A DNA stretch of 64,000 nucleotides from Melastoma dodecandrum (Eukaryota > Streptophyta > Magnoliopsida > Myrtales > Melastomataceae), in the NCBI GenBank assembly GCA_029817715.1, contig JARUPY010000605.1:2728001-2792000 (forward strand). The letters are read 5' to 3'. The translations under genes were made by a program, and so were the position numbers. The notes beneath the pieces were generated by a model. It was not told the DNA's origin. It did no database searches and saw nothing but the letters and a program-made list of their open reading frames with translations. Shown here one piece after another: positions 49,596 to 61,004 of the stretch (its first letter is position 1; every line of letters begins with the position of its first letter).

Positions 49596-49603
49596 TATAA
49601 AAG
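49596..49603 (+). promoter_or_regulatory. TATA box of the anthocyanin-type MYB
   Basis: TATAAAAG lies only 47 bases before the ATG at 49643, implying a very short 5' leader of perhaps 15-20 bases if it is used. No other TATA-like sequence closer to the gene is seen. Confidence 0.55.
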
Positions 49604-49642
49604 GGTCGTGTTTTGGGAAGGAGGCGGCCAACACGGGCAACG

Positions 49643-50669
49643 ATGAGGGTGAAGTCGAATCTCGGGTTGAGGAAAGGTTCTTGGACTGAGGAGGAGGATG
49701 CACTACTCCGGAAGTGCGTGCAGCGCCACGGCGAAGGGAGGTGGCACCTCGTTCCTTGCCGAGCAGGTGATCCGGGGGGGTCCTCCAGTACTATCTGGAC
49801 ATTTATTCCAAGGGTTCGGCGTCGCCGGCGTGTGACGTTTCTTTGTTTTTTCTTTTTGACTTCTGAAGGGTTGAACCGGTGCCGGAAGAGCTGCCGGCTG
49901 AGGTGGTTGAATTACCTTAAGCCGAATATAAAGAGGGGCGAGTTCCAGGAAGACGAGGTCGACATTATTATCAGACTCCACAACCTCCTGGGCAATCGGT
50001 AAGTGGTCGTCATCTTTGGCTGTGTTTCCTCTATGGCAGGAATTTTCTTCTTCCTATTCGATGGCGATGGAATGACTTCACCGGATCTTACGCTCTCATC
50101 AGTGTTGGTGACTGTCGTATCCCTTTCATACTTGGTGTATTTTTTTTGTCCCTACATCGCCGAGTATGACTTCGAGATTAATTCATTACAGGTGGTCCCT
50201 GATCGCGGGAAGAATCCCGGGGAGGACCGCGAATGACGTGAAGAACTATTGGAACACCCACCTTGCTAAGAAGACCACATTCAAGGGCGAAAATCCGAAA
50301 GAACAGCCTGAAAAAATAGTCAAAGTTACCGCCTTTAGGCCGCGCGCGCGAACCTTCTCTAAGAGCTTGGCTTGGCTCAGTGGCCGGGCAACATTGATCA
50401 CTTCGTCCGCCCTTCGACCAGACAACAACATCACCAATAACCACGACTCGCGATCTCCAGTAATGGAAGAGCCTTGGTGGGAAGAGTTGTTGGGCAACAC
50501 GGACGAATTTGCCCTAGCAATCCCCTCGGGAGAGGATCCGTCGGCAAAGACAGCCGAAGAAGCATGCGTCGAGGCGCCTGACAGGGTAAACGGTGAACGG
50601 TGGGACGATCTTTCCTTGGATGTGGATCTTTGGCAGTTCTTGGGCAACGCACCTCAACCCGTCGCGTGA
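49643..50669 (+). CDS. R2R3-MYB, anthocyanin-activator type (subgroup 6, PAP/MYB10-like)
   Basis: Three exons (49643-49766, 49869-49998, 50192-50669) sit at the canonical R2R3 intron positions and encode about 243 residues. R2 is [17 protein letters not shown] to [21 protein letters not shown]3 is [20 protein letters not shown] then [17 protein letters not shown]. The R3 helix carries the D-x3-R-x3-L-x6-L-x3-R pattern for binding R-type bHLH partners, with isoleucine at the second position. ANDV in R3 is diagnostic of dicot anthocyanin MYBs. After the MYB domain, [11 protein letters not shown] fits the subgroup 6 motif (K/R)Px(P/A/R)xx(F/Y). The short acidic C-terminus ends [16 protein letters not shown]. 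It probably activates late flavonoid genes in a MYB-bHLH-WD40 complex. The gene appears intact, flanked by repeats. Confidence 0.93.
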
Positions 50670-51577
50670 CATTATTAACGTCACTTGTTAAATTAAAGGT
50701 CTCCGCATAATTTCCTTACAGCAATTCGAAAGCTACTCGGTTCTGGACTACTTTCATACGATGAACTGCATGATAATTATTATTACTATAAATAATATTA
50801 AATACGATGTGCGACAACATATTGTCCAATGGACGAACAGTAGTGACCCACAAGGAATAGGGGTCGATGTCGTATTTATTCCGTGAAGGAGATCGTCAGC
50901 ATCACATGTTCGAAAACACCGATCAAATAGTTGTTTTATACCCAAACATTGGAAAGGATTCTCTTGAAAATTGCGGGTCGGTTCATTTCCTAGCCTAGTA
51001 TATAAATTCAACTAGATTCACCAATCGGCAATAGAGGGATTGATTTATTGGATATATATGATAGTTTGGAAGGCATTTCTTTCCAACGTGGGACTTTGGG
51101 GCTCAATTCTTTAATAGGTTTGTATGGTATTTGCTCTTTGTTCGCGATATTTTAACTCGGGACTTTGCCTTCAACACTTACTCGACTCGGAACGGCCATG
51201 GTTCGGTATCATAGAGAGTTTTGTGCCGATATGGGCACTCGTTCATTTGTTTTCATCGGCTGTGTGGGATTGTTGATGCGAGAAGTTATGGATCGAAATT
51301 CGGGCCAACGGATGTGACGCTGCTTAGTGGAAACCTTAGGAGCATTTGCATCCCGGAGGATTCGAATGGAATTATTCGAGCAGGAAGGTAGGGAATTGGA
51401 AGTAGAGACCTAATGGAGTAAAAAAAAGGAGGAAGGCATGGCGCGGCGTGTTTTTGTTCAGCTTTTTCGCGAATGGTGGAAGCAGCAAGTGATTTCTCGT
51501 CCGGCTAAGCGACCTCCATATCACGTTCCTCGAACGACAGCCATATGTTTTTTTCCTTTTTCGTTTCAAGTGATCAG
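50670..51577. other. Spacer between the MYB and the hAT-type element
   Basis: AT-rich; no gene supported. An 8-base target copy, GTGATCAG, ends it at 51570-51577. Confidence 0.5.
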
Positions 51578-52301
51578 TAGGGGTGTTAATGAGTCGGGCC
51601 GGCTTGCGAACTATTCGGCCCGGCTCGACTAAAAGTCCGAGCCCAGCTCGATAATATTCAAGCTTTTGCGAGCTCGGACCCGGGCTCGGGTCTTATTCTT
51701 TAAAAATCAAGCCGGGCTCGGGTTCATTCATTAGCCCGACAAAAAGTTTGACCCGGCCTGGCAATAATTATAATGAATAATTAATTATAATAAATATTAA
51801 TTTTTTAAAAAATCTGAAACTTACTCTGGCTTAATTCTCCATCATGATTGCCTCTTCATCTTCTTCATATCCTGTAGAAGCCGTGAGACCACCAGGAGAT
51901 TTTTTACATCGATCGCTAGCATAACACTGTCCAGGTATTCGTTGTTCTTTTTCCCTTATGGGTGATTCTTAATTGTTTATTCGATTGATTATTTCAATCG
52001 CCGATTTCTTTAAACACACATGTTAAAGATATTTCTTTAAACACTTATTTCTTCAATGTCGGGGCGAGGAATATTTCTGAATGTTATGATTTTTTATTTT
52101 TGTTTAATGTTAAAACTTAAACGGGATCAGGGCGGGCTCATACTCGGGCTCGGTCTGAAAATTTTTAAATAGGCTCAAGCCCGAGCTTGACTATATAAAG
52201 CCCGATCAAGCTCGAGCTCAGGCTCAAGCCTGATAAAGTTTTACTGGGGCCAAACTCGGGTAGGGGGTGTCTGAGCCCGGCCCGACTCATTAACAGCCCT
52301 A
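51578..52301. mobile_element. Non-autonomous hAT-type element, 724 bp
   Basis: The ends are inverted: left TAGGGGTGTTAATGAGTCGG, and the right end's reverse complement TAGGGCTGTTAATGAGTCGG, followed on both sides by GCCGG and further GC-rich, imperfectly complementary sequence (GAGCCCGGG-type words) for over 100 bases. It is flanked by perfect 8-bp duplications, GTGATCAG at 51570-51577 and 52302-52309, the length typical of hAT transposons. The AT-rich middle has no transposase frame. It would need a transposase from elsewhere. Confidence 0.92.
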
Positions 52302-52309
52302 GTGATCAG

Positions 52310-53508
52310 GTCAAGAAATGGAAGAAGATCGTGTGACCAGAAACCCCTCATCTCGAATTATTTTTGTCTTGTGACATAAAGTCTTGAAAAAGAGAGAAAA
52401 TAATATCAGGGCCACCCACCAGGTAGCGTAACGCCCTCGAATTCCTATTTCAACGTGTGTGTGTCCCGACGGGGGAGACAGGACCTACCTCTGTCGATGT
52501 CCACCACTGGGGACACTCTCGACGGCGACGGAGAAAGTGTTGAGGTGACTGAGTTAAAAATGATCCTTATCCCTGACCTTCTGCAGGGAAGAGGTCATAT
52601 GACGTCGAGCAGGGTGTCGGTAGCGGTCGTTGTTGGTGGAGCTGTGGCTCTTTGATGGCTGTGACAGCTAATGTGAGGCGACAAAGGAGCTGCCTAGTTC
52701 ATCACATTTATTTGATGTCTTATAATTATTTCTTTAGCCCCGATAAATTAACTCTCCGGACCCATGAGCGCTTGGTCAGCTACATAGATCGACGAAACGC
52801 TACGCGTCTAGCCTCGTCTCAAGCATGCCGAAACAACCCTACGGCATAGTGCGACTACAACATAACAATGCAACTGTGTCCTGGACAATAACTTTTCAAA
52901 CTGTAAGTCAGAAAAACAGTTTGGTTCAGGATTCTTATTTACTAGTTCTTATATCTAAACAAAGAGGTAGCGTTTACTCTAAAAGTTTGCTTTTGGTTAA
53001 CGGGCGTGGGACCCAATCCGAGCATGACTCCGGACTCATGTCACTGTTTCACGGGTGTTGGACCCGATTCAGGCGTTGACCCGAACTCATGTTTGTTGAT
53101 TTACACCAACATGCGGTAATAAACCTAAGTTGCCTAACGACATGCATACAAGCAAAGATAATTATTGAGATAAAAAGGGGCAGGGAATGGCGGTAACTGC
53201 GGGTCTATACACTTGGGCCCACATCCCGTTACAAGTGGATTTTTAAAATGTTTCCCGCACCTCCCCTTTGCACCTTAAATGACAGTTGGGGCAGCCTTGT
53301 CGTCTTGACATCGCGGTTTTACACACGCGGGAAGATCCACGCAGTTTGATACACGCGCCTTCAAGTAAATCTTCGAAATTTTGGATCCTTCTAAAGTCGC
53401 ACGCTCAGTGTACATGCAAAATAAAACACAAGTGTGCGTGGGGAGGGCCATGTAATGTCAAATGAAATAAAGGACTGCTCGTGCTAACATAAAAAAAGAT
53501 GTCCAAAA
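52310..53508. other. Spacer of unrecognised sequence
   Basis: No gene is supported. Two related words, GGGCGTGGGACCCAATCC and GGGTGTTGGACCCGATTC, recur at 53003 and 53053 and suggest repeat DNA. Confidence 0.4.
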
Positions 53509-54060
53509 CTCAATCAAAACATGTCGGAAAGTTATGAAATTGGTGTCAAAATCTCTGAAACTTAAAGGGGAACGTGCCTATGTAAATCATTTGGCCACAC
53601 GGCTGACAGAAAGGTTTCAGGATTCAAGTTTTCCGGGACAGCAGTGCGCTGCCGGGCGGAGCAGGATACTACTCGATCATCGGAAAACCGGACCAAAACC
53701 TGGTCAAAACACGTAGAAAAATTATGAAACCAGCGTAAAAAATCTCTGGAACTTAGAGGAGAACGTGCTGGTGTAAATCATTTAGCCACACAGCTAACAG
53801 CGAGCTTCAGGATTCAAGTTTTCCAGGACAACAGTGTGCTGTCGGGCTGAGCAGGAAACTGCTCGTGCGATCATCAGAAAACCGGAACAAAACCCGGTCA
53901 AAACACTTCGAAAAATTATGAAACCAGTGCAAAAATCTCCGAAACTTAAAGTGGAACGTGTCTATATCAACCATTTGGTTACACTGAAAGTTTCAAGAAA
54001 TGGATTTTCCGATGCGGCAGTGTGCTGCTGGGCAGAAAAGAAGGCTTGAGAAACAAAATA
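53509..54060. repeat. Tandem repeat of ~190 bp units, about 2.8 copies
   Basis: Units begin near 53509, 53697 and 53893 with GGTCAAAACAC-like sequence and ATTATGAAACCAG, then AAAATCTCTGAAACTTAAAG, CATTTGGCCACACGGCT, TTTCAGGATTCAAGTTTTCC and CAGTGTGCTGCCGGGC. The last unit is shorter and more divergent. Frames are interrupted, so this is non-coding. It may be a satellite-like array inside a retroelement. Confidence 0.88.
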
Positions 54061-55374
54061 GAAAACATACTGTGAACATAAGATAAAAATATGCAAGATA
54101 TGTCCAGACGATCGCGCTTAAATGAAAAAGATGTCTGTCAAATGCAATAGTGATCCAACGATGAGATAGTTCAGAATCAGGAAGAGAACGGGGCTGTGAC
54201 GTGCAGTAAGTTCAACCCTGCACATGTTCTGTTCATCAATCAGTATCTAAAGTTGCCGGAATCTTTGACGGCCGATATACATATGCTTACGACCGTCATT
54301 CAGTGCAGTTTAAATCTAAAAAGTTTGATCGTAATCCAACGGTTGGCTCTCTCGAGATCTCCTTTGAAGCGGGACTGCAGTAAGCGAGTTGACCGGAAAC
54401 TGTACGTACGTCCTTCATTTCGAGGGTCTATCTCAGTCATTGATCATCGTAAAAACATAGTAAAAATTTCTTCAAGACCGTCACCCATTGAAGATCATTT
54501 GGCTGAAAAGAGTCGAGGTCAACCAACGTGTGTGACCTTTCCGAAAACTCCACTCTTTGGGGCTGTAATGGCGAGGGACAGCAAAAACGGGAGACCAGAG
54601 GGTTCTCCGCTGTTCCCATGCCATGTTCAGACCTGAAATCAGCCCCCTGAGCTATTGTATAAGCTCTGGGACCTAGGGAGGAGACGAACGCATGTTTTGA
54701 AAGTATTTTTGACAGTAAACGAGGACTGTGTATGAGCAGCAAGCAAATCCCAACAGCGAACAAAAAATATCGTCCTCATACATACACATGCTTGCGAGGA
54801 TGGACGTTTCTCAGCCTACAATACTCCAAATGACCTCAAACCAACTCCAAAAGATATGTATCGAAGTAAGGAAGAGATACCATCTTGTTTTACTGCAATC
54901 CGATGTCAGACGGAAAAATTACGCCCCGTCAACTAACTCTCCTACAGTCTGGCCGAGACCGTTCCACTCCGCGTGTGTTTGGTTCCTCGTTCCATGTCAC
55001 ATGTGAAAAGTTAAGCAAGGAGAGGACGTGGGTCAGCGACGTTTTAAGGTAAAAGAGTGGTTGAATGAGCAGGGAGAAGAACGAAAACTCAAGATATGGA
55101 GGCTGCTGGTCGTCAAAGCTTGTCGCAGCTGGTGCGTTCAGACGCATTGAAGGCCATCCCGTTTGCTGTTGCCGCTGCCACCTCCAGTCGTGGTTGATGG
55201 CCACCGGGTTTGAGTTGGTAACGAGGGAGGAGGGGGGCTTCCGCGAGGTTGTTGAACCTACCTTGGGGATCGTCGAGGAAGATCGAAGGAAAAGGATCGT
55301 GTACCGTTCGATGGTTGGTCGGGGAATCAACTAACGTGATTATCGCATATTTTCTTCCCTTCATTATGCTAACA
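54061..55374. other. Repeat flank and 3' LTR of the copia element
   Basis: The right part, ending at 55374, is the 3' LTR of the minus-strand copia element. On the minus strand GTTTGAGGGGA (polypurine tract) is followed by TGTTAGCATAATGAAGG. The left end of that LTR cannot be placed by eye. 54196-54636 is an open frame without recognisable homology and is considered non-coding. Confidence 0.5.
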
Positions 55375-58300
55375 TCCCCTCAAACTCAGTAGATTTCGTA
55401 GATATCAACTTGAGTTTGACAAGTAAATCGTGAAAACGAGATTGAGGATGAGCCTTGGTAAAAATATCGGCAATTTGATCCGAGGATGATACCGATTTTA
55501 TCTGTAATGTGCCTACTGCAACATGATGACGAACTAGATGACAATCGATCTCTATATGTTTTGGTACGCTCGTGAAAGACATCATTATGAGCATTGTGGA
55601 TAGCACTTTTGTTATCACAATATAGAACTATAAGAACAGACATATGTATATCCATGTCTGTCAACAATGGCGTAACCATAACAATTCCATAGTATCTGCA
55701 AGAGCACGGTACTTTATTCGGTACTAGAACGAGATACAACGGACTGTTTCTTGCTTCTCCAAAAAATAAGGGAATCATCTAAGAAGAAACAATAACTCGT
55801 TGTTGAGCGACAATATGTGGGATCTCCAGCCCAATCTGCATCCGAAAATCTAGATAATTCTAGAGAAATATTCATCAGAAAGTGAAGTCCATAAAAAATA
55901 GTCCCCATAATATAACGTAAAATTCGAAGTACGGCTGTAAGGTGAGACAAATGGGGTGCATTCATAAATTAGCTCATCAAATGAACAACATATGCAATGT
56001 CCGGTCGAGTAATAGTAAGATAAACAAGGCTTCCAAAAAGCTGATGATATAAGGTTGAATCGTCCAAAGGAATACCTTCCATGGCATTCAGCTATATATT
56101 TTGTTCCAAGGGGACGATACAACTTTGCTATCTGTAAGTCCAGCTCGAGAAATCAAATCAGATGCATATTTTGCTTGAGATAAGAAACAACCGTCCGAGG
56201 ATTGAGAAAATTCAAGTCCCAAAAAATAGCTAAGATGACCTAAATCCTTCATCTCAAAATGATTATCCAAGAACTTTTACAATTCAACGATGCCAAATAA
56301 ATCGTCTCCAGTAATAATCATATCATCAACGTAGAGTAGAAGAAAAACAATCCCATTGTCCGTTCGACGTATGAATAGTGCAGAATCATGGGGATTAGAA
56401 ATGAAACCGAGTTGAGCAATAGTGGAACTAAATTTCGCGAACCATGCCTGAGGTGCCTGCTTTAATCCATATAATGCTCGCTTAAGCTTGCAAACCTTTT
56501 GAGGAGGACAAACATAACCAGGAGGAGGATGCATATACACTTCTTCATGCAGATCACCATTGACAAAAGCATTTTTTACATTCATCTGAAGAATCTTCCA
56601 TCTTTTAGCCGCAACAACTGCTAAGAGGCTCCGTACAGAAGTTAACCGTGCTACCGAAGCAAAAGTTTCCTCATAATCTATCCCATACTCTGAGTATATC
56701 CTTTTGCCACTATATGCGCCTTATAATGTTCAATTGAACCATTAGAACGAGTTTTAATTTTATAGATCCATTTACATCCAACAAGAATCTTGCTCCGTGG
56801 AAGATTTACCAACTCCCAAGTATTTGTATTTTCTTAGGCCTGAAGTTCTTCTTTCATCGCTTGCTGCCACAAAGGATTAGTGTTTGCCTCATGATATGTG
56901 TTAGGTTCATACAAGGACTGGATGGCAGAAAAACATTGATAGTTGCTAAGATAAGAAGGGGGTTCTCTTACTCGGGTACTTCGGCGAAGATTGAATTCGA
57001 TGTCAGGGTCTGTAGTTTGAACAACTTTCATGGGAGTGGGTGTAGGAGTTGGAGCAAGATCATTGACTAAAGTTGTATTCGTCGTGGGAAATAATTCAAT
57101 CGACTGGTCAGAAAATAAACTAGTTGGTGTGGTGAAAGTTTGATGAAATATTGAAAGAGAGGAAAAGCGAGTATTTTCCCAAAATGTAACATGTCGAGAA
57201 ATACGAACACGTTGAGATATAGGATCCCAACATCTATATCCCTTATGCTCCGTTCCATAACCAACAAAGCAACATAAATAGGCACGAGGTTCCAATTTCG
57301 TGTGTTCATAAGGCTAGAAAAGAACGAAACAAGCACATCCAAATGGTTTTAAAAGTGAATAATCTGGGGGCTTTTTAAATAATTGCTCATTGGGAGACAA
57401 ATTTTGAAGAACTAATGTTGGAATACGATTAATAATAAAAACAGCAGTGAGGGCAATTTCTCCCCAAAATTTTTCTGGACAAGACGTAAAAAGTAATAGA
57501 ATACGAACGATGTCAAGGATATGTCGATGTTTCCGCTCGACACGCCCATTTTGTTGCAAAGTATGAGGACAAGACCGCTGGATTATAGTACCTTGTTGTT
57601 CAAGGAATCGAAGTAAACAAGAATCTTTATATTCCATTGTATTATCTGTCCGAAGAATTTTTGTTATATGAGAAAATTGAGTTTAAACCATAAGAGCAAA
57701 TTTAATGAAGATTTCAGAAAGCTCAGAACGATGTTCTAAAAAATATATCAATGTAAAACATGAAAAATCATCGATAAACAACATAAAAACTCGATAACCA
57801 TTAACTATTGTGACTCGAGAGGGACCCTAAATATCAGAATGGACAAGATCAAAAGGATCCTTAGAATTAGATGAACTTGGAGTAACGGACATGGCTGGTT
57901 GTTTTCCCTGTTGACAATCAAGACAACGAAATAACTCAAATTTAGTTGATCCTAGGAGACCCCGAGAGACTAAAGATTGGAGTTTATCTGGCGAAGCATG
58001 ACCAAGACGAAGATGCCACTTGTAAATATCGGAACTGTAGTTACAGCAGATACAACTCTTCGAGGGATATGAAGCGAGGTGAGTTCAAATAATCTGCCCA
58101 CTATGCAACCCGTCCCAATAAGTTGACCCATCTAGGGATCCTGAACCTGACAACCGGACGGAGAAAAGCTTACGGTTAGTCCTTGTTCACAAAGTTGACC
58201 AACCAAAATAAGATTCAGAGTTAAATTTGGAACAAAATATGTATTTGGGAGACTGAGATTTGGAGCGGAAGCTTGTCCAAAGTGAGTGATATTCATTTTG

Positions 58301-58626
58301 GAACTATCAGCGGTATGTACGGGAGGCAAAGATGTAACTGGTGTTTTTGGTGAAAGAATGGAAGAAACATTAGTCAAATGATTGAAACAAGCAGAGTCAA
58401 AGAGCCAAGGAGCTACTAGGGGTAGCAAAAAGGCAGATGGAGAACCAGAAGACATAACCTGTTTAACAATGGCCTCAAGCTCACTTATCGTGAGGTTAGT
58501 CAATCCCTTTGTAACAACAGCGGCAGGCTTCGAAAATAATCGAGACTTAGGAATGCCTTTTGGTCGAGGAGGCCGGGTGGGGCAATGTTCCAGGATGTTC
58601 CCAAAACCATGACAATATATTCACTC
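55375..58626 (-). pseudogene. Ty1-copia pol and second gag zinc knuckle, disabled
   Basis: Read on the minus strand from 58626 to 55375, copia domains appear in the correct order. A zinc knuckle (YCHGFGNILEHCPTR) is first. An aspartic protease region follows (WLFDSACFNHLT, 58390-58410), then integrase (CPHTLQQNGRVERKHRHILD, 57530-57600) with its C-terminal part (FGCACFVLF, YLCCFVGYGTEHKGYRCW). Reverse transcriptase is next (NAFVNGDLHEEVYMHPPPGY, YGLKQAPQAW, and LLLYVDDMIITG with the YVDD site, ~56300-56330). RNase H follows (FSDADWAGD, CDNKSAIHNAHN, SDQIADIFTKAHPQ). Stops and frame changes occur throughout, so no polyprotein could be made. Order and the YVDD box define the superfamily. Confidence 0.93.
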
Positions 58627-60713
58627 TCTTGATATGGTTTTGATGACGTGTCACACTGAAGGTTTGGCCTGTTATGACTTTACATAAGCCTTAATCTCCT
58701 GTAATGATGATATGCTTTCTAGTAAAGGAAAAATATCACGAAAATATTTTCTTCATCCTCCAATGATCATTTCGGATCAAATGACGTGATTAAAAAATAT
58801 TTCCATAATTTTAATAATTAATTAATTGTTAATTAATTATTGATTATCTTAATTATTTTATTAATTCAAATGAGGAATATTCTTAGGAATATTATTTGAC
58901 TTAATATTAAATTGTTATCCTGAAAGACAAAAGATTGGAAGTCAAAAATAAAATATTTTTCCTAATCAAGGAAATTATTTTGTTATTTTTCGAAATTTCC
59001 TTCTATAAGGGATAATGTTATTTAGAAATCACTTTCAAATAAACTTTTCAGCTAAATTTCGTCCAGATATAATGTGAAACCTATCTGGAATGAATTATCT
59101 CATTTTGGAAATAAATGATTGATTATTTCCATCAATATAAGGTTGTCTCTCTATTCTTGCCGAACATTCTATAGTGCGCTATCTGGGGATTAAAACATCA
59201 AATTAAAACGAAATTAATTTTGAAAGTCTCTAATAGATAAATGCACGAGCCTATAGTCAGAATTCTCATGTTTGAATTAAAATATTTTTTCTGTCTAACT
59301 ATAAAAGGTTGTTGACAAAATTTGGCTCCAACCTTCTTTGACGCAATATCTGGTGATTGGATAATTTGATTGTTGCGAAATCAGAAAGGGCTTTTCTCAC
59401 TTGTTTAGTAAAGTCCAGTTTTTAACCTACTCTTGCAGGTGACGACAACGTGAAGTTGGTGGCGGAGAAGACTCGGCATTCAGGCGAGCCACCCGGTGGT
59501 GTGGTACATAGTAGATTTAGTACACCCTGCCAAAATGGCTCGTGGAATTTGTTCCGAATCATTTTAGCACCATAGGAATGAATTTGGTCATAATTTGTTT
59601 TTAGAAAAATATGTTTCCTTAATAACAGAAGGACGGAACTGCTATAAAAGAAAAATACAAAAACAAGTCATTTGGGTTTTTAACTGAGCGTGGTAAGTCT
59701 TGGCAATTCCTATAATGTTATTGTGGTGCTTTAACGTGTGTGTGAGTGTTCATGACGAATTCTTCAGGTGAGCGTTCTCGCAGGAGGTGACTACAGCAAG
59801 CTAAGCGGTGGCGAAGCCGTCACAGGGACGCCGGTGGTTACGGATCTAAGGGACTCGACCAGAACACTATCCGTAACGTCGGACTGCGTGCAACAGGGCC
59901 TAGGGAGAAGGGTTATTGGTTGGCGAGTCGGCGTACAGAGTTGGTCGGAGAAAAGGAGTCCGTAGCAAGCGTAACCTTCTGTAGTATGTTATCTGTTTGT
60001 CTATTTGTTTGCAACAGGTGTGCATTGGTGAAGCCACTCCGTAGGTGTTGGTGGCTATGAAACTGAAGGACTTACCCCGGGAAGCTGTCCGTAACGCCGA
60101 GTGGGCGTACAGCAGGTCCAAGAGAAGGTTTCTGTAGTAGGCACAAGTGGTGAGGGACTGTAACCTTCTGTAGACGGTTATTTTTTATTTTGCAGATTAT
60201 ATCAAAAATACAGAAAGAGAAGTCCACCAGACGACGTCTGAACACGTGGAGAAAGTGTCACCGAGTCTGATCGTAAATCCACAGAAGGGACAATCCGCTA
60301 CTAAATCACAGAAGGCTGAAGCTTCCAGCCAGGGTTCTATGTTCGTCAAGTCTGGTTGATTTCCTTGTGATTCGACCTAGACACATCTCATACCCAGCAA
60401 AAGAGTTTCTTGCATTGGTTAAGTTAATATTACTGCCCCGTGGTTAAAGAAATTGTTTTCTTTCACCGCAAAAGGTTCAACCTTCTATATTATAATCACT
60501 ACTTACAAGTTATTAGTGAAAGCGACCGAAAGTGGATGTAGGTGTATTCACCGAACCACTATAAAATATTGTATTGCGATTTGTCTTTAAGCTTCTCTAA
60601 ATCACAGAAGCTAGGTCTTCCGCTGTGAGGGTTCTGTGAGTTTGTCGAGAAAGTTCTATTCGAGCGAAAAGACTAACTCACCCCCCCTTTTAGTCACAAT
60701 CAAAGGGCCAACA
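58627..60713 (+). mobile_element. Solo LTR of a Sirevirus-like family, 2.1 kb
   Basis: The sequence starts TCTTGATATGGTTTTGATGA (an original TG probably mutated to TC) and ends CAAAGGGCCAACA. It is flanked by perfect 5-bp duplications, CACTC at 58622-58626 and 60714-60718. No interior, primer site or second LTR is present, so it is a solo LTR left by recombination. The end, with AACTCACCCCCCCTTTTAG before the terminus, and its 2 kb length fit long-LTR Sirevirus/Maximus-type copia elements. It matches 15474-17385 in inverse orientation. It sits exactly between two pieces of gag of the minus-strand copia element. Confidence 0.87.
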
Positions 60714-60718
60714 CACTC

Positions 60719-61004
60719 TATAGTCGGACAATCAAAAAAAAAATATGACCAGATTTAGAACAATTCTTACAGGATTAATTTTCGAATTTTTTATACAAAG
60801 GTCTAGTATTGGCGAGAACAACTTCTGATTGAGGTGCTTTGTTCAGATTCAAATGTGTTTCTTCAAAAATTATTTCTTGAATGGCGGTGTCCAGACCTAG
60901 CAAGGGATTGTGATGAAGTAATGATGCCCTCACGGCTTCATATTCAAGTTGAAGTACCATTAGAATCTCAATGAGATGCATATGTTCCTCACTAATTTTG
61001 GCTT
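60719..61004 (-). pseudogene. Ty1-copia gag fragment, displaced by nested insertions
   Basis: On the minus strand the frame from 60981 encodes ILMVLQLEYEAVRASLLHHN, PLLGLDTAIQEIIFEE and THLNL, typical of the copia gag segment just before the zinc knuckle. Just after the stop at 60775 comes a first knuckle (SCKNCSKSGHI) with a shifted frame in a run of ten A/T. The remaining part of the same gag lies at 58600-58626, beyond the solo LTR. The upstream part of gag is cut off at 61004 by another element. Confidence 0.85.

Noticed and set aside
53509..54060. CRISPR-like array
   Set aside because: The repeats are long, adjacent and imperfect with no unique spacers, in a plant genome; a tandem repeat explains it.
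54196..54636. 146-residue open frame
   Set aside because: No domain, isolated, in a repeat-rich block directly after a tandem array.
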